Under the pieces are notes generated by a model. The model did not search any database, was not told the DNA's origin, and worked only from the letters and a program-made list of their open reading frames with translations. Position numbers and translations under genes: made by a program. Positions 47,164-57,936 of a stretch of 64,000 nucleotides of DNA are shown here, in pieces; position 1 is the first letter of the stretch, and each line of letters opens with the position of its first letter. Source of the stretch: Spiroplasma endosymbiont of Lasioglossum villosulum (lineage in GTDB: Bacteria; Bacillota_I; Bacilli_A; Mycoplasmatales; VBWQ01); the NCBI RefSeq assembly GCF_964020195.1, contig NZ_OZ026539.1:438299-502298 (forward strand), written 5' to 3'.

Positions 47164-47199
47164 ATTTAAGTCTATAATTGAAAAAATGAATATACAATA
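47153..47199 (-). promoter_or_regulatory. Shared upstream element, copy 3
   Basis: GTAAATCTTAATTTAAGTCT followed by ATAATTGAAAAAATGAATATACAATA, the third and most diverged copy. The stretch 47200-47504 beyond it holds no gene that I can see; it contains a T/A-rich hairpin (about 47473-47497) after the transposase stop. Confidence 0.55.
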
Positions 47200-47504
47200 A
47201 AAAAATCACTTTTTTATAAAAAGACGAATTTATTTCATAATTTTATATTGGGAGATTGTTAAAAATCCGGAATAAATTAAATCTTATATAGTCTTATTAT
47301 ATTTTAGACAAGAAATAATTTGGATTTTTATGAAATTGTATATTCATCTTACTATTTTTTAAAAGATATTTCAACTAAAATACTTAATTTTAAAAATTAC
47401 TAAAATAAATTAAATATTTATACACAACAAAAATTCTTACTAAAGTGCATTTAATAAGTTTTAATTTATTTTTAGTTTTTTTTTAAAAAAACTAAATTTT
47501 TAAT

Positions 47505-48635
47505 TTATAATAATTGTATCTCCGTATTTATTTTATTATATTTAGAAATAACCATTTTAATATAAATTAAAATATTATATGTTCTATTACCAAGCATTTC
47601 TTTTAAAACATGTCAAATATTAGTTTCAGTATAACAACCAATATTTCACTTTGCACTTTGATTTTCAATACCTTGTTTATTATTTTTAAAATATTTTTTC
47701 TTTAATTTTTTATGATTATCTAATTCTTTATATAAATAATCAATTAATTGTTCATATTGACCATTATTAATTAAATTTTTACAATTATTATATTCTTTTA
47801 CATACTTTCCTTTATTTCCAGACATTATAGCAAGATATAATGTTCTAATTAAATGGAATTTATCTAAAACAAACTCAGCACCTAAATAATCTGCTACATC
47901 TTTAATTCATCCAGCACTATCACCACAAATAATAATTTTTGCTTGCTCAATATTTTCATAAAATTTTTGACAATGTTTTTTAACAAATTCAGCAGTTTTT
48001 TTAACTCCAATTGCTGTTTTTGTTGGTCTTATAATTGCTTTTACTCTTTTATTTTGTACCTTGTGATTAATATTATCTGTATATGTTACTATTAAACGCA
48101 TAGAGTGTTTTATACCTTTACGTTTAAAATCTCAAAACTTTCGATGTCCATCATCAATTGCTACAAAAATAGGTTGATTTTTTTCTAATTTTACTTTTAC
48201 TGGATTTGCTTCAATTACTTCTAAATTTTTAAAAACTCTATGAATAGTACTAACACTAATACCTGCTTTTTTACAAATAGCACAAATATCATGATATCTT
48301 TTTCCATCAGCAAAATATTCAATAATAGTTTGTTCAACATCTTCACCAATTCTTTTATATTTAGGTAATTCTAGTCATTCATCAACTAAACAAATACGAA
48401 CTCATTTTTGTAATTTTTCATCAAAATATTCATAAATTCTTCTTTTATAAGTTACTAATCCATATAATGTTTTTCTTGTTCGATATTGATAATCAACTAT
48501 TTTATATTTCTTTTTATCTCTTGTTTTAAATATTCTTCAATCTCGTTTTTCTCATTTCTTTGTTATATGTTCTAAAACTAATTTATCAATTTTGGCATAT
48601 TGTTCTCTAAAATTTCATTTATAATTAAAACTCAT
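47505..48635 (-). mobile_element. Transposase, ISLre2 / Mbov_0401 (UPF0236) type
   Basis: A full frame of 376 residues on the minus strand with many TGA Trp codons; start ATG 48635 after GGAGAG. Family features: an N-terminal zinc-less helical part, an HTH-like stretch (DICAICKKAGISVSTIHRVF), then a catalytic core with VAIDDGHRKFWDF, IIICGDSAGWIKDVADYLG and FVLDKFHLIRTLYLAI. These match the ISLre2-like transposases common in spiroplasmas. I could not find clear terminal inverted repeats or target duplications, so the element ends are open. It appears intact. Confidence 0.8.
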
Positions 48636-48979
48636 ATTTTTTTACTCTCCTAATCTGTTTCTGCATCAATTATTAATTTTAATTTACATAAATTTAAAGT
48701 GTTAAAATATGGTAAATTAAAATAATAATCTATTTTTCTTTATTTTATTCACAATAATCCACATAAGAACGTAATTATTACTAAAATAATGGTATTGTGA
48801 AAAAAAGTACTTTCATATTTTCAATATAATCAACAAGTTACATATAATTAATAGTATAGGTCTCACAAAATAAACGCTTTTAATTTAGGCGATATTTTGC
48901 ATTTAAAAGGATACTTGTAAAAATAATCAAAAATAGTACAATTTATAAGTAAAATCAAGGAAAAAAGGAGTAATTAAAG

Positions 48980-49276
48980 ATGAAAACATGAATAAAAACA
49001 AATTTAAGTAAAATAACATTAGCATTAGCACTAACTGGTGCTACAACCGGAACAATAGGATTAATCATGGGGGGAATGCTTACCCACGAAAATAGTAAAG
49101 ATTTATCATTTTATAATTATGACCGTATAAAAACTGTTGGTGGTAAAGGAGCAATTATATGGTCACAACCTATGAATAATCAACACAAAATATTTTTGTA
49201 TTTTGATATTAAATCAAGACATCAAGGAGATATAAAATGAGATGGCAAATATCCCGATGGATATTTTAACAAATAA
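48980..49276 (+). CDS. Small secreted protein
   Basis: 98 residues, start ATG 48980 after AAAAGGAG. An export leader with a hydrophobic core (ITLALALTGATTGTIGLIMG) is followed by a short mature domain with aromatic residues (FLYFDIKSRHQGDIKWDGKY). A G6 run (49069-49074) lies inside the leader; a slip there would end translation early. Function unknown. The region 48636-48979 upstream is AT-rich without a gene. Confidence 0.65.
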
Positions 49277-49334
49277 TATTGATATTTATATATAAACATA
49301 TATAATTTCAATAAGAACTAAATAAAGTTTTTTT

Positions 49335-49378
49335 AACTCATTGCTTTATTTTTAAAGTAAATGAGTTTTTTATTTTTA
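49335..49378 (+). terminator. Hairpin between two accessory genes
   Basis: AACTCATT…AATGAGTT with CTTT/AAAG extension and a T-run, of the same kind as the hairpin in the repeats at 19853 and 23078. Confidence 0.6.
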
Positions 49379-49394
49379 AGGAGATTTAAAAAAT

Positions 49395-50261
49395 ATGATT
49401 ACAAAAAAAGAACAAGATTTTATTAATGGTCAAATATTAGAAAATCAAAAAAATATTGAAGAAATTGAAAAACAAATTCAAAATTTAGAAAAAGAAAGAA
49501 ATTATTTTCAAAACGAAATTTCAATAAATGAAATTACAATAAAAAATTTTAAAACTAATATTATTTTTTGAAGTGAACAAAAGGAAAAAATAGAAACAAA
49601 AATAATTAATTATAAAAATCAAATTTTAAAGTTAAAAAAACAAAAAATTAATATATTTAAAAATTTTTTTATTAAAATTTTTTCATTTGGAAAAATCAAT
49701 ATAAATCAAAATATTAATAATTTAATTCAACAAGAAGAGAAAAATTGTGAATTATTAAAAGAAACAAATTTAAATAATCAGAAAAAAATTGAAACTTTAA
49801 ATTTAACTTATAATGAAAAAAAAGAAAATCATAAAAATTTAATAACTAATATTAATAAAATAACTGAAAATATAAATAAATTATTGAACCATAATAATAA
49901 ATTATTACAAAATAATAGTAATTTATTATTTAACTTATTAAATCAAAAACAACAAAAAGTAATTATCAAAGTTGATGAACAAACGATTGAAAAATATGAA
50001 TCAGAAATATTTAAACTTAATGAGAAAATTTGTGATTTAGAAAATAAATTATTATCTAGCAGTAGTGATGAAGGATTTCATTCGAAATCTACATCAACAA
50101 ATTCTTTACCTTCAAGTAATTCATTGTCTTTAAATAAACAACAAAAACCACAAATACCAAAAGTGATTAATAATCTAAAAGAAAAAATTAAACCATGAGA
50201 AGAAACTTTAAGAGAATATCCAACAGAAAAAGGTATTCAAAAAAATAAGTTAAATTTCTAA
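49395..50261 (+). CDS. Long coiled-coil protein
   Basis: 288 residues, start ATG 49395 after AAGGAG; two TGA Trp codons. Residues ~1-215 are a Lys/Glu/Asn-rich coiled coil, broken by a short hydrophobic stretch (FKNFFIKIFSFGKIN). A Ser-rich linker (SSSSDEGFHSKSTSTNS) and a basic tail follow. No signal peptide. Its 3' end overlaps the reading frame of a convergent phage gene by about 12 bases. Function unknown. Confidence 0.7.
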
Positions 50262-50376
50262 ATTAATGTATGAAATATTCTCGTTATATTTATCAAATAA
50301 ATTAATACTATTTAAATTTATTTCTTGTTTATCTGTTATTAAAATTAAATCATAGTTACCAGCGCCAAATATACCA

Positions 50377-50421
50377 CTAATTGAAAATCCGATTTAAGTT
50401 ATTAATCGGATTTTCAATTAG
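50377..50421. repeat. 17-bp perfect palindrome inside the 3' end of a phage gene
   Basis: CTAATTGAAAATCCGAT (50377-50393) and ATCGGATTTTCAATTAG (50405-50421), 11-base loop. It may also act as a terminator for the minus-strand operon. Confidence 0.7.
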
Positions 50422-52269
50422 TAATTCAAATTTGTTATCATTATCAATCTTTAAAATTTCTTTATAAAATTCTAGTTTTGAAAATAATTGATATTTATTT
50501 GAACCATATAAATTTAAAGCATTTTCAATTTTATTTTTATCAATCATTGCTCTTGTAAAATATTTTCCATATTCACCATTACCTAATGTTCAATCTGCTG
50601 GAATTAATGATGGTATATTATTACTTTCTAATTCATTTGTAATAGATAATCAGTTAAATTGATTGTCATCTAGTTTGAATAGTTCATTTTGACTGATATC
50701 ATTATTTTTTAATTTAATATTATTCATATTCGTAAAATCAAAATAATCGGATTTTAATACTACTTTTACATCTTTAAATTCTCAAATTTCGTTAGAACCT
50801 GTGTGTATAGGATTTGATTTTAATTCAAAACAATAAGGTAATAATAATTTATAATCATCATTTAAACCTTTATTTATTGATATATTAGAATAAATATTGT
50901 TTGATAACATAATAACTATTTGTTTAAATATTTGTACTTGTGGTAAATTGACATAATTTGGATAATCTAATTTTCATTGTTTAAATAAATTAGTAATTAC
51001 ATCTTCTGGTTTTTGTCCTTCAAATTTTGAACGTAATTCTGCTATTTTAGAAGTTAAATCATTAGGTTGAAATCCATCAAAGTTTCTATTATAAGTATAT
51101 GTATAAGTTAACATATCTAATAATACTTTTTGTAAACTATCAATAGTTGGTGCATCTTTAATTTCTATTTCAATATCATCAAATTTATTATTAGTTGCAA
51201 CATATTGATAAAATTGACTTTCACCTACAAAATTTCAAACTTCTTTATCCTTTAATTCTTTTTGACTTTTTAATGGTCATTTACCACCTAAAACATTACT
51301 AAACTCATATCCTAATCAAGCATGGGTTATTCTTGCATTATTAATAACTTCTCTTCTTGTTACAGAACCACTACTAATTTTAATTAAGTTTAAAACTGAT
51401 TTTTCTTGTCCAATAAATTGTTTTGCTAAATTTCATGGTAATATTTGTTCACTAAATCATTGTTGTAATATTCTAACTTTTGGTTGAGTTTCAATAGACA
51501 TTGATAACAGCGGAAATGCTATTTTATCTTTAACAAATAATTTAGGGTATACTTCCATATTGTCAACTTCACCAAGTACTTTTATATTACCAAAAATCAT
51601 GCTTCTAGGGGCTTTAATTTTTAAACCAGTTACTTTTGTATCTTTATCTAATGGTTTTTGTAATTTAATAATAATGGGATAACCATCTCTTGTTTTAAAA
51701 TCTTTAATTTTAATAATAGTAATACTTTTAGTACTTCTTGATTTTGGATTTTGATAAGGTTGTGAATAATTATTTATGATATATAAATTATCAATATTAT
51801 TTTCAGTTAATGGTTCATTAATAGATACTGCATATAACTTAAATTGATTTAATAAATTTATTTCTTGAAAAATTAAATTTTTAATATCAGTCATACTATA
51901 TTCAATTGTATTATCATTAATATTAGTACTTGCTCTTTGATTTAATTGCATAGTAAAGTCTGATGTTTCAACAGCAGTAGTTTTTAATACTTTTTCAATA
52001 TCAATAAAACCTATTTTAATAGTATTTGCTGAAAATTTTAAACTATTATTTTCATTATTTTTAAATAAACGCTCAATTTCATAAATATATAAAGTTCTTT
52101 TTTTAAATTCATCGTATGCTCTATTAATATCTGGGTCACTACTAGCACTCATCATATTAGTAAAATCATAAGGAATATTATCAATTAAATAATCATTTTC
52201 TACTTCTGCTTGATTAAGTTTAGTTTGTTTCTGTGGAAACTTCGTTTGTGGTTTGTTTTTGTTTTCCAT
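50377..52269 (-). CDS. Large phage structural protein (truncated at the C-terminus)
   Basis: 630 residues with many TGA Trp codons. ATG 52269 lies inside the end of the portal-like gene, so the two are coupled. No recognised motif; the position after a portal suggests a head or tail protein. The last eight codons and the TAG lie in a 17-bp palindrome (50377-50421). Beyond it the coding sense continues (SGIFGAGNYDLILITDKQ…) to TAA at 50250-50252. Removing 25 bases would restore one frame of about 665 residues. The gene therefore looks interrupted by a palindrome-making insertion. Confidence 0.65.
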
Positions 52270-53461
52270 TGTTCTCTCCTATTAATTGGTTATTTTTGGG
52301 ATTAAATAGTTTTAATTTAACTGTTAAATTATTAAGTTCTTGTTCATCATTAATATTAAATGTTTTACTATTTAATAAATCTTTATCAATTTTCACTAAT
52401 ATTTGAATAAATTTAAGAATATCAATATTAAATTGTCATAATTTTTGTTCAATATAATTAATAGTTGAAATATTTACTGCTGTACTTTCGGGAACTGATT
52501 GTTGTGTTGATTTCTTTTGACTTGGAGTATGAATACCACAACGTTTAAATATTTCATTAACATTTCAATCATATATATCAGTTAAATTTTTACCTTTAAA
52601 GTTACTATTTGTCATATTGATATTTTCGTTTTGTTCGTTATTATCTCCGCCACTTTTAAAAATATAATTTTTAGTAACCAAAGTTCTTACTGCTTCTTCT
52701 AATGTTGATTGAACATTACCATAAGTTTGACTAAAAATAAACTTTGGTGAGTTTAAAATAGTATCTAAAACAATTTGTTCATAAATAACATCTAATGCTT
52801 TAATTTTATCCATTACTTTATTACAATCTGCTAACTCATTTGCTTTATTACGCATAATTGCTATTGGAATATAATTAATATTTAATGTTTGTTCTTGTTC
52901 TAAATTGGGATTATTAATATATTCTTTAAAAGATAATGGAAATTGTTTTTTACTATCATTAACACTATAAATTGCACGGTTAATTGTGACTTGTTCATTA
53001 TTTAATGTATAAATTTCAAATAATCTTACCATTTGTGCATTTTGTTCATAACTATCATAAAAAATAGTGCATTGAATTAATTTACCAGTAATATCATAAA
53101 CTCTTTGTTGTATATCTACTACTTGAAAATATAAGTCATCATTAGCAATATAAATTAAATAACCACTAATTCCTAATTTGCTTAATTTAAAAATAGAGTT
53201 TCAATTTTTTCTATAAAATTCTTGTTTAATTAAATATTGTTTAATAGTTTTATTATTAATATCTAATGGAGCATTATATAAATTAGCATTATTTTCTGCT
53301 ACAAAATCAGTAAAATAAGTTTCATGATTAAAATCATTAAAACCAAAATAATTTAAAATTGAAGCATGTGTACTTTTATTTTTATTAGTTAAAAATTTTA
53401 CTTTTTCATTTTGATTATCACTAATATTACTTTTTTCTTTTCTTTTAAATAGACTTAACAT
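52220..53461 (-). CDS. Phage portal-like protein
   Basis: 413 residues with TGA as Trp; start ATG 53461 after AAGGTGGTG (a GTG at 53473 lies in the ribosome site). The short N-terminus SLFKRKEK, an alpha/beta body and the late segment INEIFKRCGIHTPSQ…ESTAVNISTINYIEQKL resemble SPP1/HK97-type portals, which have such a start and a late residue block before the final helices. This is a pattern call only. Its end overlaps the next structural gene by 50 bases. Confidence 0.5.
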
Positions 53462-53462
53462 A

Positions 53463-53950
53463 ATATTCACCACCTTTTTTTAAAATATTTGATTAATTTT
53501 TAATATGATTTTTACAATGATAAATATAATTAAACCTGCTGTTGCTGATGATAAAATTACTCCTATTAAACCTAAAATAATTTTTATATTTTTAAAAAAC
53601 ATAATATTATTCCTGTAATTCTTCTAATTTTTTAAAAATATAATCTCTACCCATACCCCACATTATTCTATTATTATAAATATTAATTTCAGTATCCGCA
53701 TTAACATTATTATTTGATATTCATAAACTACTTTTTAAAACATTTGTATCTAATTGATAATAAAAATTAATTATTTGTCAACTATAATTTTTATTATTTT
53801 CTTTACTAGTATAATCACCAAAACTATAATATATTCTATAATGTGTTTTATCTTTAAATATATATTCTATATGTGTAATATTATTTTTATCTACTACGAC
53901 TTTACCTACTTCTTTTCAATTTGAACCACTTGGACTTGGTGTTGGAGGAC
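53463..53950 (-). repeat. Direct repeat covering fibre C-terminus and 40-residue protein, copy 1
   Basis: This region is closely similar to 61926-62410 in the same orientation. It covers the end of the fibre-like gene, the whole 40-residue membrane protein gene, and the ribosome site of the gene after it. Sequence outside differs. Confidence 0.8.
53480..53602 (-). CDS. 40-residue single-helix membrane protein
   Basis: A short gene with a good start (ATG 53602 after CAGGA), beginning five bases after the fibre stop. The sequence is one hydrophobic helix with basic ends (FKNIKIILGLIGVILSSATA…). A homologue lies at 61941-62063 in the same position. Too short for a known family; a holin-like or virion membrane peptide is possible. 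Confidence 0.65.
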   Translation of the reverse strand: MFFKNIKIILGLIGVILSSATAGLIIFIIVKIILKINQIF

Positions 53951-55319
53951 TATCTTTTAATTCAATATCTCAATTATTTTCTTCTATTTCATTAGTTTCT
54001 AAACTTTTTGAATTAATTTTTATAGGTTTATCTATATTAATTACACTTGGTGAAGTAATATCTAATGTATTACTTTTAATGCTATAAATTTTATTACTTG
54101 TTTTAGGCTTATATATTTTAGTTCCTAGTTTATTTCCATCTAGATTAGTTACTATTCAAGAATTACCATCAAAATATGATAGTATTAATTCATCATTTTC
54201 GGGTTGGACACTTAAATGAGCTTTAATTTCATTAGTAGAATTTGAGTAATAACCTGCTGAATCAATAGCTACATTATGGGCTGTTGGTACTGCACCATAA
54301 AAGAAAAATACTCCTTTAAGTCCTTGACTGCTTGACATATTAGGTGACCAAAAAATTTGATAATATGTATTTCTTGTTAAAATCATTGATTTTTGCTCTT
54401 CTCATTGTGGATTATTTAAAAAATCTTGTGGTGTTATTAAATAAGAACTTACAGATATTACATTATCTTCTGTAATATTAATGCCATGGCCAGTAATTAA
54501 TTTATTTTGTTTAGTATTAGTTAAGGCTGTAATATTTTTTTGTTGTTTAGCAGAAAAATCACAGGTTGGTGCATGTGTAAAATCACCAATTTGTGGATTA
54601 TTTTGTAATGCTTCAGGTGGTAATGTTCCAATTTCATCTGGTCAATCTAAAATCATTGTTTCAGTTTCTTTATCATAACCAGTTGCAACATAACCTTTAT
54701 TAACAAATTTACTAACAGGACCTCTATATATTTCATTTTCATTATCATCAACTAAATCATCATATAATTTAATTTGTTTTAATAATGTAAATTCTTTTTG
54801 TTCTTTAATTAATTCATCAACTTGATTTCTAGTATAAAATGCTTTTAAGTCAATTTTTTCAACATCTATTTCATCATCATTATAACTTGAAAATATTTGT
54901 TTTAATTCTGTTAATCTTGCTCATATTTTCATTCTACTAGGTGCTAAATCTCAAACATTAATTGTAGGAGTACTATTTGCACTAAATTGAGTACCATTAT
55001 TAAATTGAATAGTAGCATCAACATTAAATTCAATTGGTGTACGATTAAATACTCAATGTTCAACCATTACATAAACCATATCTCTTAATGTTTCTTTAAT
55101 TAATTCATCTTTAAAACTATCAAAAGGAAATTTAGATAAAATAAAATCAAGATAAGCATTAATATCATTTTGAGCACGAATAGCAAAAGTTTTAAATCAA
55201 TCATTAACATTAGGTCATGTTTGTATGTATTGCTGTGGTGTTTCTGTAATTTTTCCAGTTAATGGATATCAGTTATTATAATTTTCAAGACTGACATCAG
55301 TTCAAAGTTTATTAATCAT
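53607..55319 (-). CDS. Phage fibre-like / receptor-binding protein 1
   Basis: 570 residues with many TGA Trp codons; start ATG 55319. The N-terminal half is an alpha-helical virion-attachment-like part, the middle has short beta-type repeats (ITEDNVISVSSYLI; NKIYSIKSNTLDITSPSVI). The last ~110 residues (SPSGSNWKEVG … MMWGMGRDYIFKKLEELQE) are almost identical to those of the gene at 62068-63663, while the N-terminal parts are unrelated. A shared end with variable fronts suits a tail fibre or receptor-binding protein. Function is inferred from context. Confidence 0.6.
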
Positions 55320-55325
55320 AATTTA

Positions 55326-56903
55326 TCATTCCTTAAAAAATGCTTGTTTATAATGATGAGTATGTTTTTTTGTTTTTTTATGTGTTATATGTTCAATTTC
55401 TTTTTGTATTTTATTTTTACCTTTTTTTATTTTTTTCTTACTTTTTGTTACAACTTGACTATATGCAAACTTTTCTAAATGATGTAATAATCCAGTACCA
55501 AATAAAGTATTAACACTAAATTTTAAACCAACATTTTTAAATGATTTGTTAATATTTTCAATAGGATTATTAATAACATTTACTACTTTATGATAAGTTC
55601 TAATAGTTCTAAATATTTCTCTATATACTTTAAAACTATCTCTAATTACTTGTTGCACCACTGGTGGAGCAAATGCTATTGCTTTTAATCATTTATTTTG
55701 ATTAACTCCATAACCAATGTATCAACCACTATATCAACGATATCAATGGAATGGATGTATTTGAGTAACAAAAGTTTTTGCTTTAAGAATACTATCAACA
55801 ACTGTAATTGGTTTATATTTAGGATTGCGATGATAAATAGTAATTGCACATTTATCTAATGACAAAGGTTGAATTTTACAACCCATAAATACTGGTGAAT
55901 TTAATGGAATTAATTGTGCGTGTTTAATTGCTCTTTTTTCTGCACTAGTAAATAAATCAGTTGCTTTTTCTTTTAATTTCTGAATTTTTTCAAATACTTG
56001 TTTTTCTAACTTTTCAAATTTTTTTTGTAATTTATATATACTTTCTCGTATTTTTTCAAAATATGGTGTATCTTTTCAAAATTTATTTAAACCTTTTTTT
56101 AAATAAAATCTAATATCAAAATATTTAAAAGTTTGATTTGCTTTTAAAACAAGTTGATGAATAACATTATTTTTAAAATTAAATTTAATAGCATTAGCAC
56201 GAATTTTTTGTAAATCTAAAATTAAAGTTTTTCCATATCTATTTTCTGTATGTATTGTATGAACTAAATTTAATCAATCATGTTGATTCATTTTTAATAC
56301 TTCTTTTAAATCAGTATTAAATTTTTTTAAAAAGTTATTTGCTTTTTCAATATCTTTAATTTTAAATTTAGGAGTTAATTGTGGACTTAATTTTATTAAT
56401 GTATTTTGTAATAATAAGTGTTCCATTAATTTTTCTGTTTCTAGTTTTTGAAAATTATTCTTATATTGTCTTTCAGCAACATATCCTAAATCTCGTAATA
56501 CTGTTTCACGATTAGGAGTAAAACTATACTTCATTAAATAACGTTTATTACCAATAATTTTATCTGTTAAAATTTCTTTTCCACTTACTTGACTAATAAT
56601 TTCTTGTAAGTTTTTTGCTTCTTTAATACCAACTTGTTCTAATGTTTTAGTTTTTTGTGCTAACTTAATAAATTTAGTTGTACGATAACCACGACTAATT
56701 TTATTAAGTCCAGCAAATGCTGGTAATATATTAAAAAAAGTATTTAATGGTGTTACATTTCCTTTTAAATAATCATAAACTTGATTAATAGTAAAATCAG
56801 TTAAAAATTCTACACCAACAGCACTAATACTAGCAATTAAATCACTTGCACCTAATCCAAGGGCTACACTTTCACTTAATCCACGGGCGCATCACTTTAA
56901 CCC
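55326..56903 (-). pseudogene. Phage structural protein lacking its 5' end
   Basis: A frame of about 525 residues open from 56903, just after an in-frame TAA, to TAA 55326. There is no start codon near the open end (it begins GLKWCARGLSESVALGLGAS); the first ATG is 123 codons in. The end lies six bases before the fibre gene. The C-terminal part is Lys/His-rich (KKKIKKGKNKIQKEIEHITH). A broken front next to a sharp change of gene direction suggests a deletion or recombination at about 56905. The family is unknown to me; a virion assembly or internal protein is possible. Confidence 0.6.
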
Positions 56904-56921
56904 TTAGATTCATAATTGGAT

Positions 56922-56957
56922 AACAAAGAACGATATAACTATCGTTCTTTTTTTGTT
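56922..56957 (+). terminator. Terminator hairpin at the prophage junction
   Basis: AACAAAGAACGATA pairs with TATCGTTCTTT and following TTTGTT around TAAC, followed by a T-run on the plus strand. It lies at the break in the structural gene. Confidence 0.7.
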
Positions 56958-57082
56958 AAAGATTAAAACTTAATACCCTGTTGGAAGAAAAATAAATTAC
57001 TGTTGGTTATAGACCTATTCTTCTATCAGTATAAAAGGATTCTAATGTTAAGCAAATTAGAAAATAACAGTATATCGCTTAA

Positions 57083-57155
57083 TGTAATTATAGATTAATT
57101 TGAATAGCCTTATTATGGTTCAGTAAAGAACCCATTAGTCTAATTAATAATTACA
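57083..57155 (+). ncRNA. Candidate structured RNA in the leader of the early operon
   Basis: Three nested helices: TGTAATTA (57083-57090) with TAATTACA (57148-57155), AGATTAAT (57092-57099) with ATTAGTCT (57134-57141, one G-U pair), and GGTTC (57117-57121) with GAACC (57128-57132). Further pairing is possible upstream (TTAAGC 57049-57054 with GCTTAA 57077-57082). It lies between divergent phage transcripts and could be a leader RNA, a small RNA or an origin. The surrounding 56958-57251 has no gene. Confidence 0.45.
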
Positions 57156-57251
57156 TTTGTATTATTTAAGAAAATAGGGGATTTATATATAAATACATAC
57201 CTCATTAACAATATCATAACACAATAAATAAAATAAAGGAGAAAAATAAAT

Positions 57252-57452
57252 ATGACATACGTTTATTTAATAAAATATAAAGTTAATTATACATTTGAAA
57301 CAAAATATAAAGTTTTTTATACATTTAAGGAAGCAAATAATTTTCATAAAAATTATAAACATCATTTATTAGAAGATGCATATATTATCCATTATGAAAT
57401 ATTAGCATTTGAATTAGATATGCAATATCCAAATCAAGAAAAACTTAATTAA
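57252..57452 (+). CDS. Small early phage protein
   Basis: 66 residues; start ATG 57252 after AAAGGAG. Tyr- and Lys-rich with a duplicated motif near the start (KYKVNYTFETKYKVFYTF). It is the first gene of the early operon. No family recognised. Confidence 0.65.
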   Translation: MTYVYLIKYKVNYTFETKYKVFYTFKEANNFHKNYKHHLLEDAYIIHYEILAFELDMQYPNQEKLN

Positions 57453-57466
57453 TGAAAGGAAAAAAT

Positions 57467-57610
57467 ATGAAATGTTGTCATTGTAAAGAAATTATTGAAA
57501 CAGATATGGTTATTTCATATTCTTCTGGTAATGATTCATATGTTGCTTTCAATTTTCAAGATATTAAATATACATATCACTATCACTGTTTTAGAGATTT
57601 ACATGATTAA
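57467..57610 (+). CDS. Cys/His-rich microprotein 1
   Basis: 47 residues, start ATG 57467 after GAAAGGA. It has CCHC at the start (MKCCHCKEII) and HYHCF near the end, a likely zinc-binding fold of the LIM or ribbon type. It belongs to a group of four such tiny proteins in the operon. Confidence 0.6.
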   Translation: MKCCHCKEIIETDMVISYSSGNDSYVAFNFQDIKYTYHYHCFRDLHD

Positions 57611-57625
57611 TGAAAGGAATTAAAA

Positions 57626-57796
57626 ATGGAAGAATAAAAAGAAGAATTACAAAATAAATTATTAAAAGAACAAATTGAATTAATTGAAGAGCAAAAAGAA
57701 TTTTATAAAAAATCATGAAAAAGTAGAATTATATTTTTAACAATTGGAATTATTATTATGATTTTAACATTAATAATTATTGCTTCTAAACATTAA
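57626..57796 (+). pseudogene. Single-helix microprotein with an early stop
   Basis: ATG 57626 (after GAAAGGA) meets TAA at the fourth codon. Beyond it the frame runs on to TAA 57796: a charged helix (KEELQNKLLKEQIELIEEQK) and one membrane helix (FLTIGIIIMILTLIIIASKH). A single base change from a Lys, Gln or Glu codon would explain the stop. Intact, it would have 56 residues. Confidence 0.6.
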
Positions 57797-57813
57797 TGAA
57801 AGGAAAAATATTT

Positions 57814-57936
57814 ATGGAATGTAGAGAATATAGAATGGTTGGTTCTTGTGATAAATGTAGAAAACAATCTTCTTTTGGTAATAGATTATGTAATAAATGT
57901 TTTTGAATATTAATAGGTAGAAAAAAATATGAGTAA
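57814..57936 (+). CDS. Cys-rich microprotein 2 (zinc ribbon)
   Basis: 40 residues from ATG 57814, preceded by GAAAGGA. Two CxxC pairs (CDKC, CNKC) make a small zinc ribbon, with a basic tail. Its stop overlaps the start of the nuclease gene, so the two are coupled. Confidence 0.6.

Noticed and set aside
47400-48860. Exact ends of the insertion sequence
   Set aside because: I looked for matching inverted ends on both sides of the transposase and found nothing convincing by eye, so no element boundaries are given.
56904-57251. A second hammerhead at the early operon promoter
   Set aside because: No CUGAUGA or GAAA core in this stretch, although it can form other helices.
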